Assembly (NCBI GenBank): GCA_030039095.1
Contig: JASHQP010000110.1
Location: 1-10,002, forward strand
Length of the DNA: 10,002 bases
Origin: Streptosporangiaceae bacterium
Lineage (GTDB): Bacteria > Actinomycetota > Actinomycetes > Streptosporangiales > Streptosporangiaceae
Direction: 5' to 3'
The notes beneath the pieces were generated by a model that worked only from the letters and a program-made list of their open reading frames with translations, was not told the origin of the DNA and ran no database searches. Both the position numbers and the translations under genes were made by a program. Shown here piece after piece: positions 6,030 through 10,002 of this stretch (position 1 is the first letter of the stretch; the number at the start of each line of letters is the position of its first letter).

Positions 6030-8255
6030 TCAGGCCTTCTCGAGGTATTCCGCCCGCTCTCGCTCGAGCAGGACACGGACGGCGGTGGCGAGCGCCGGCA
6101 GCCCGGCGAGCGCCGGATCGGTCTCGACGACGCGCTGCGCCTCCTTGCGGGCGTCACCGATCAGCTCCTCGTCCCGCAGCAGCGTCAGCAGCCTCAGGCT
6201 CGACCTGCGCCCGGCCTGGGCCGCACCGAGCACGTCGCCCTCGCGGCGCTGCTCCAGGTCGAGCCGGGACAGCGTGAAGCCGTCCAGGGTCGCGGCGACC
6301 GCATCGAGCCGCTGCCGCGACTTGCCGTCCGCCTCGGCCTCGGTGACCAGCAGGCACAGGCCCTCGTGGCGGCCCCGGCCCACCCTGCCGCGCAGCTGGT
6401 GCAGCTGGGAAACGCCGAAGCGGTCGGCGTCCATGATCACCATGACGGTGGCGTTCGGCACATCCACGCCAACCTCGACGACCGTCGTCGTGACCAGCAC
6501 ATCGACCGAGCCGGCCGCGAACGCGAGCATCACGGCGTCCTTCTCGTCGGGCGCGAGCCTGCCGTGGAGCACGGCCATACGCAATCCCGCCAGCGCGCCT
6601 CGTTCAAGGTCGTCTGCCAGGTCCAGGACCGCGATCGGCGGGCGCCCGCCGCCGGCCTGATCGGCGTCAGCGGATGCGCCGTCCCCGGCCCCGTAGAGCC
6701 GGTCGGTGTCCGAGCCATCCGGGTCGGACGCGGGCCCGCCGCCGATCCGCGGGCAGACCACGTAGCACTGGCGGCCACGTCCCGCTTCCTCGCGCAGCCG
6801 CTCCCAGGTCCGCTCGAGGTAGTGCGGCTTCTCGGCCGCCGGGACGACGTGCGTGGCGATCGGCGAGCGCCCGGCGGGCAGCTCGGTCAGCGTGGACATC
6901 TCCAGGTCGCCGAAGACCGTCATCGCCACGGTCCGGGGTATCGGGGTCGCGGTCATGACGAGAAGGTGCGGACGGCCGTCGCCTGCCTTGGCCCGCAGCG
7001 CGTCCCGCTGCTCGACGCCGAACCGGTGCTGCTCGTCGATCACCACCAGGCCGAGGTCGGCGAACTGCACCTGCTCCTCGAGCAGCGCGTGGGTGCCGAT
7101 CACGATGCCGGCCGTGCCCGACGCCGCCTCGAGCAGGGCGCGCCGGCGCGCCGCGGCACCCAGGGAACCGGTCAGCAGCGCGACACGGGTCGCCTTGTCG
7201 GCGCCGCCGAGCTGCCCGGCCTGGCCCAGCGGACCGAGCTGCTCGGTGATCGACCGGTAGTGCTGCTGCGCCAGCACCTCGGTCGGGGCCAGCAGCGCCG
7301 CCTGCCCACCGCCGTCCACGACCTGCAGCATCGCCCGCACCGCGATCAGGGTCTTGCCGGAACCGACCTCGCCCTGCAGCAGCCGGTGCATCGCGTGGTC
7401 GAGGGCGAGCTCGTCGGCGATCTGGGCGCCCGCCAGCTGCTGCCCGACGGTCAGCTCGAACGGCAGCCTGGCGTCGTAGGCGTCGAGCAGGCCGCCCGGC
7501 ACGCGCGGGCGCGGCGTCGCCGAGTAGGCCGTTGCCGCACGCCGCCGCTGCGCGAGCACCACCTGCAGCTGGAACGCCTCGTCCCACTTGAGCCGGTGCC
7601 TGGAGCGCTGGACATCGGCCCAGTCCACCGGGCGGTGGATCCCGCGGAGCGCGTCGGCCAGCCCGCACAGGCCGTGACGGTCACGGATCGCACGCGGCAT
7701 CGGGTCCTCGACGTCCAGGACGTCGAGGACGATCCGCACCGAGCGGGCGATCTGCGGGGAAGTGATCTCCTTCGCCGCCGGGTAGGCCGGGATCATCTCG
7801 GCGGCGTACTCGGCGGCCGCGTGGGCGGCGTCGTCGCCCGCCTCGAGCAGCTCGTAGTCGGGATGGGCGAGCTGGCGCTTGCCCCGGAAGGTCGAGACCT
7901 GGCCGGAGAACAGGCCGCGCACCCCGGGCCTGAGCTGCCGTTCGCGCCAGTCCTGGCGGCCCCTGCCGAAGAAGGTGAGCGCGAGCATCCCACGCCCGTC
8001 GGTCACGGTCGCCTCGAGGATGCTGCCCCGCCTGTTGCGCATGGGACGGCTGGTAACTTTCGCGACCTCGGCCTGCACGGTCACGTACTCGCCATCGGCC
8101 AGCGAGGCGAGATCGGTCAGCTCGCCCCTGGTCTCGTATCGACGCGGGTAGTGCCGCAGCAGGTCGCCGACGGTCTGCAGCTCCAGCGCCCTCTCCAGCT
8201 GCTTGGCCGCCTTGTCACCGATCACCAGGCGCAGCGGGTCCTCGAGAATCGCCAC
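6030..8255 (-). CDS. recG: ATP-dependent DNA helicase RecG
   Basis: RecG remodels stalled replication forks and Holliday junctions. The 741-aa product has the wedge/OB-fold region (about 50-140). The helicase motifs are Walker A GEVGSGKT (295-302), the DEQH box (407-410), TATPIPRT (435-442) and motif VI QLRGRVGRG (620-628). The C-terminal EQRREGDVLGAAQAG stretch is typical of RecG. A Gly/Asp/Ala-rich insert at about 504-540 lies within the second helicase domain. The GTG at 8253-8255 gives the family-like start MAILEDPLRLVIGDK and has GGAG 8 nt upstream. A start 26 codons earlier would add an unlike Arg-rich extension. It is divergent from rpmB and 9 nt upstream of rsmD, so recG-rsmD-coaD is probably one operon. 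Confidence 0.97.
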   Translation of the reverse strand: MAILEDPLRLVIGDKAAKQLERALELQTVGDLLRHYPRRYETRGELTDLASLADGEYVTVQAEVAKVTSRPMRNRRGSILEATVTDGRGMLALTFFGRGRQDWRERQLRPGVRGLFSGQVSTFRGKRQLAHPDYELLEAGDDAAHAAAEYAAEMIPAYPAAKEITSPQIARSVRIVLDVLDVEDPMPRAIRDRHGLCGLADALRGIHRPVDWADVQRSRHRLKWDEAFQLQVVLAQRRRAATAYSATPRPRVPGGLLDAYDARLPFELTVGQQLAGAQIADELALDHAMHRLLQGEVGSGKTLIAVRAMLQVVDGGGQAALLAPTEVLAQQHYRSITEQLGPLGQAGQLGGADKATRVALLTGSLGAAARRRALLEAASGTAGIVIGTHALLEEQVQFADLGLVVIDEQHRFGVEQRDALRAKAGDGRPHLLVMTATPIPRTVAMTVFGDLEMSTLTELPAGRSPIATHVVPAAEKPHYLERTWERLREEAGRGRQCYVVCPRIGGGPASDPDGSDTDRLYGAGDGASADADQAGGGRPPIAVLDLADDLERGALAGLRMAVLHGRLAPDEKDAVMLAFAAGSVDVLVTTTVVEVGVDVPNATVMVIMDADRFGVSQLHQLRGRVGRGRHEGLCLLVTEAEADGKSRQRLDAVAATLDGFTLSRLDLEQRREGDVLGAAQAGRRSSLRLLTLLRDEELIGDARKEAQRVVETDPALAGLPALATAVRVLLERERAEYLEKA
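7704..7730. repeat. Perfect 13-bp inverted repeat inside recG
   Basis: GTCCTCGACGTCC (7704-7716) and GGACGTCGAGGAC (7718-7730) are exact reverse complements with a single central base. On the coding strand this gives V-L-D-V-L-D-V-E-D, residues 176-184 of RecG. The amino-acid repetition partly explains the symmetry, but not the exact match at every third base. Confidence 0.85.
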
Positions 8256-8263
8256 AGCCGCTA

Positions 8264-8267
8264 CTCC
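8264..8267 (-). promoter_or_regulatory. Ribosome binding site of recG
   Basis: The minus strand reads GGAG, 8 nt before the GTG at 8255. It supports this start over the frame's far upstream initiation codon. Confidence 0.5.
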
Positions 8268-8335
8268 GCAACCTCCGCCGCCATACCGGCAGACTAGATG
8301 CTGGCGCCGACGAACGCGGCGCTGGACCCGCACCG

Positions 8336-8360
8336 GAACCGGGGATCCCTCGCCCGGTTC
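8336..8360. repeat. Inverted repeat in the recG-rpmB divergent region
   Basis: GAACCGGG (8336-8343) and CCCGGTTC (8353-8360) are perfect 8-nt complements around a 9-nt spacer. The site lies between the two divergent starts, where an operator could affect both genes. No known regulator site is recognised. Confidence 0.35.
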
Positions 8361-8396
8361 GCGTGACGGCCGGGTTGTCGGATATTCTTCATCGAC

Positions 8397-8418
8397 CGTC
8401 CCGGCTGCGACCGGGACG
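8397..8418 (+). promoter_or_regulatory. Hairpin in the rpmB leader
   Basis: CGTCCCGG (8397-8404) and CCGGGACG (8411-8418) form a perfect 8-bp stem with a 6-nt loop, ending 24 nt before the rpmB ribosome binding site. A TATTCT box at 8383-8388 is a possible -10 element with only a poor -35, in which case this hairpin would lie at the 5' end of the mRNA. A role in mRNA stability or control is an inference. Confidence 0.35.
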
Positions 8419-8442
8419 ATGACCTATCTGGCTATCACCCCA

Positions 8443-8447
8443 TGGAG
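8443..8447 (+). promoter_or_regulatory. Ribosome binding site of rpmB
   Basis: TGGAG precedes GTG 8454 with 6 nt between. It overlaps the upstream ATG at 8442, which lacks a site of its own, and so favours GTG 8454 as the start. Confidence 0.65.
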
Positions 8448-8453
8448 CGTCCC

Positions 8454-8639
8454 GTGGCTTCCGTCTGCGACGTCTGCGGCAAGCGGCCCGGCTTCGGCAA
8501 CAACGTGTCGCACTCGCACCGCCGCACCCCGCGCCGCTGGAACCCGAACATCCAGCGCGTGCGCGCGAAGGTCGACGGGTCGCCCAAGCGGCTGTACGTG
8601 TGCACCTCATGCATCAAGGCCGGCAAGGTCGAGCGCTGA
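8454..8639 (+). CDS. rpmB: 50S ribosomal protein L28
   Basis: L28 is a small large-subunit ribosomal protein. The 61-aa product starts MASVCDVCGKRPGFGNNVSH and continues with SHRRTPRRWNPNIQRVRAKV, diagnostic of L28. Cysteines C5, C8, C50 and C53 form the zinc ribbon of the zinc-binding form. The GTG at 8454 is chosen over the ATG at 8442 because it matches the usual N-terminus and has TGGAG 6 nt upstream. It is the only plus-strand gene, divergent from recG and convergent with the CBM2-like gene, whose stop is only 12 nt away. L28 next to recG is a common actinobacterial arrangement. There is no room for a separate terminator, so transcription may run into the opposing gene. Confidence 0.97.
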   Translation: MASVCDVCGKRPGFGNNVSHSHRRTPRRWNPNIQRVRAKVDGSPKRLYVCTSCIKAGKVER

Positions 8640-8651
8640 CCTGCCCGCGCC

Positions 8652-9464
8652 TCACCCGAAGCTGCACCTGACTCCGTTCAGCCTGCAGCTCGTCGGGGCT
8701 GTCGGCGCGCCGCGTCCCATGATGACGAGCTGACCGGGGGTCGGCCGGCCGAGGGGATCCCCGGCCCACTGTCCCGGCCCGAGTGCGATGCCGCCCTCGC
8801 CGCTGGCCGACGGCTGCCACTGCGCCCCCCAGACCTGCTCCACGCGGGCCGACGGAAAGGCGAACGCCAGGCTCCAGGACCCTGGTGCCAGGCCACTGGG
8901 CATCGTGACGAGCGCGACGAAGCGGTGCCGCCGGCGCCTGACCACCCGGTAGCCGACCCGATAGCGGGCCCGGCCCCCGGCCTTCGCCGTCCGGGGAGGC
9001 GCCGATCTGCCCGCGGGGCCACGTGAATGGCTGCCCCCAACCTCGAGCGCCTCACCCGGGCTCGCGGTCGCGACATCGGGATGGTCGGGTGCCGGGCTCA
9101 GGCAGCCACTCTCCGAGCAGCGCAGGACGGGGCTGCTCGGGCTGTAGGTAAGCGCGGCCGGCGAGCCCACGGCAACCGCGGCGGCGATCACGATGCCCGC
9201 GCCGGCCGCGAACCACGGGGTCATCAGCAGTGAGCGCGTCAGCCTGACCCGCTGACCGCAGGAGCCGGGGGCGGTCTTCGTGCGCTGCCGCCCGTGCGCT
9301 CGGCGATGTCCCCTCGCCCCGCCGGGCCCGCTGGTCTCACTTGCACCGCTTGCCCCAGTTGATCCGGCCAGCCCGGTGCGGCCAGAAAGAACGCTGCGCC
9401 AGGAGGCACCCTCCCGACGCAGCGCCCGGCGCGTGCGCTCGCGCTCCTGGCGATGTCTTGGCAT
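8652..9464 (-). CDS. Membrane-anchored protein with CBM2-like domain
   Basis: The 270-aa product has a basic, low-complexity N-terminal segment (1-80), one predicted membrane helix (about 82-104, starting MTPWFAAGAGIVIAAA), an outer linker with two cysteines (C116, C121) and a C-terminal beta-rich domain (about 168-270). That domain follows the carbohydrate-binding module family 2 pattern: GSWSLAFAFPS, then VWGAQW, and a final PTSCRLNGVRCSFG resembling the PTSFTLNGxxC end of CBM2. W197, W212, W216 and W233 are present, but the first strand reads VVRRRRHRFVALV where cellulose binders have W-x-G-G-F. Binding to cellulose is therefore doubtful. The topology suggests the domain is outside the cell. 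The ATG at 9462-9464 lacks a ribosome binding site but sits 7 nt after TATAAA; a TTG 7 codons upstream is an alternative. The exact role is unknown. Confidence 0.8.
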   Translation of the reverse strand: MPRHRQERERTRRALRREGASWRSVLSGRTGLAGSTGASGASETSGPGGARGHRRAHGRQRTKTAPGSCGQRVRLTRSLLMTPWFAAGAGIVIAAAVAVGSPAALTYSPSSPVLRCSESGCLSPAPDHPDVATASPGEALEVGGSHSRGPAGRSAPPRTAKAGGRARYRVGYRVVRRRRHRFVALVTMPSGLAPGSWSLAFAFPSARVEQVWGAQWQPSASGEGGIALGPGQWAGDPLGRPTPGQLVIMGRGAPTAPTSCRLNGVRCSFG

Positions 9465-9471
9465 CAAGGGG

Positions 9472-9480
9472 TTTATACCA
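9472..9480 (-). promoter_or_regulatory. Extended -10 promoter, possibly leaderless
   Basis: The minus strand reads TGGTATAAA (9480 to 9472), an extended -10 motif, and 7 nt later comes the ATG at 9464. This spacing would put the transcript start at or next to the ATG, giving a leaderless mRNA, a common arrangement in actinobacteria. No good -35 is visible, as can be the case for extended -10 promoters. The absence of a ribosome binding site fits. Confidence 0.5.
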
Positions 9481-9544
9481 AGCAATGCGGCCTGCGGCTA
9501 GTCACGGAGATGTTATGTATAGCTACTTACCGTGATTTCGGGCG

Positions 9545-10002
9545 TCAGGCGAAGTGATCCCATCCGCCTCGCCCCTCGGCCGGCCTGGAATCCACCGTCA
9601 CGCCGAGCCCTTCACGGACGGCGCCGATGACGGACCAGTGGCCCGGCAGCACCGTTCCCGCGGGGAAGGTGGCGGCCAGAGCGTGCTCCTCGCCGCCGCT
9701 CAGCGCCCAGCGCAGCCAGTCCGCCCCGAGATCGTCGGCGGCGGCCCGGAGAGCCGGGTCAGCCGGCAGCCGAGCGGTCTGGACGTCGATCAGCACGCGG
9801 CTGGCATCGGCCACGTGGTTCAGGTCGGCGAGCAGGCCGTCACTGATGTCGATCATCGACGTGGCACCGAGGTCCGCCGCCTCGGGCCCGCACGGGTACG
9901 GCGGGCGTGGCCGCCGGTGGTCGGCTACGAGTGCAGCCAGCCAGCCCGGCTCGGCCCGGTCCCCGGCGGCGGAGCGCCCGGCGGCGGCGCGCCCGGCGGC
10001 GA
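9545..10002 (-). CDS. thiL: Thiamine-monophosphate kinase, C-terminal part
   Basis: ThiL phosphorylates thiamine monophosphate to thiamine diphosphate, the active cofactor. The 151 residues visible include W-L-A-A-L-V-A-D-H-R-R-P, then MIDISDGLLADL (the conserved D-x-S-D-G-L nucleotide and metal-binding segment), LSGGEEHALAATFP and the characteristic end GGWDHFA. The N-terminal part, including the ATP-binding loop, lies beyond position 10002. The segment at the window edge encodes an Ala-Ala-Gly-Arg type repeat before the conserved helix. The stop is 80 nt upstream of the CBM2-like gene. ThiL close to rpmB and recG fits the gene order known in Streptomyces. The identification is secure. Confidence 0.95.
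   Translation of the reverse strand, partial: AAGRAAAGRSAAGDRAEPGWLAALVADHRRPRPPYPCGPEAADLGATSMIDISDGLLADLNHVADASRVLIDVQTARLPADPALRAAADDLGADWLRWALSGGEEHALAATFPAGTVLPGHWSVIGAVREGLGVTVDSRPAEGRGGWDHFA
9962..10001. repeat. G+C-rich short repeat in thiL
   Basis: Three imperfect copies of a CCCGGCGGC core occur in frame at the window edge. On the coding strand they give AAGRAAAGRSAAGD, three A-A-G units. They lie in a surface-loop position of ThiL, ahead of the conserved helix. Replication slippage is a likely source. Confidence 0.6.

Noticed and set aside
6667..7668. 333-codon minus-strand frame within recG
   Set aside because: It is an alternative frame of recG with an Arg/Ala/Gly-rich product and no domain.
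5598..8297. 899-codon open frame on the plus strand opposite recG and part of rsmD
   Set aside because: It is antisense to recG, which has all its helicase motifs. Its product is low-complexity and rich in Arg, Gly, Gln, His and Asp, as expected for the opposite strand of G+C-rich genes, with no recognisable domain.
6030..8333. Longer RecG starting 26 codons upstream
   Set aside because: The extension is Arg-rich and unlike RecG, while GTG 8255 has GGAG upstream and the family start.
8335..8359. GGAAC-N17-GTT as a SigR-like promoter for rpmB
   Set aside because: The spacing is short of the usual 18-19 nt and the match is explained by the inverted repeat at 8336-8360.
8442..8639. ATG 8442 as the rpmB start (65 aa)
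   Set aside because: It lacks a ribosome binding site and would add four residues not seen in typical L28; GTG 8454 has both the spacing and the family N-terminus.

Overview
The window is G+C-rich chromosomal DNA with GTG/ATG starts and strong G/C bias at third codon positions. It carries a conserved actinobacterial core-gene cluster: thiL, rpmB, recG, rsmD, coaD, DUF177/YceD, rpmF, rnc, mutM, acylphosphatase and smc. The order matches the block known from Streptomyces and its relatives. The CBM2-like membrane protein beside thiL hints at Streptosporangiales or a neighbouring order, but the order-level placement is an inference. I see no transposase, phage gene, CRISPR array, tRNA or rRNA.

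Layout, read along the minus strand from high to low coordinates. The C-terminal part of thiL (9545-10002, cut by the window edge) is followed by a gene for a one-pass membrane protein with a degenerate CBM2-like domain (8652-9464). rpmB (8454-8639) is the only plus-strand gene. It converges on the CBM2-like gene with a 12-nt gap and diverges from recG. recG (6030-8255) is followed 9 nt later by rsmD, which reads without a stop into coaD (4929-6020). After a possible terminator and promoter come DUF177/YceD and rpmF (1 nt apart). Then come rnc, mutM and acyP, with a 2-nt gap and a 4-nt ATGA overlap. A separate 62-aa coiled-coil gene (1611-1799) ends in a strong hairpin. A 412-nt gene-free leader precedes smc, of which the first 399 codons are present (positions 1-1198).

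Functionally the cluster combines ribosome building (L28, L32, YceD, RsmD, RNase III), genome maintenance (RecG, MutM, SMC) and cofactor synthesis (CoaD for coenzyme A, ThiL for thiamine diphosphate). The tight spacings suggest translational coupling within three short operons.

The main oddity is the rsmD-coaD junction. No reading frame contains a stop there, so RsmD appears to be made as a 363-aa RsmD-CoaD fusion, while an internal GTG with its own ribosome binding site could also give free CoaD of normal length. Other points are a perfect 13-bp inverted repeat inside recG, a 10-codon tandem duplication at the end of the YceD-family gene, and a CBM2-like domain whose first strand is arginine-rich where cellulose binders carry a tryptophan. 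I found no clear sign of an undescribed multi-gene system; this is mostly a core-genome region.
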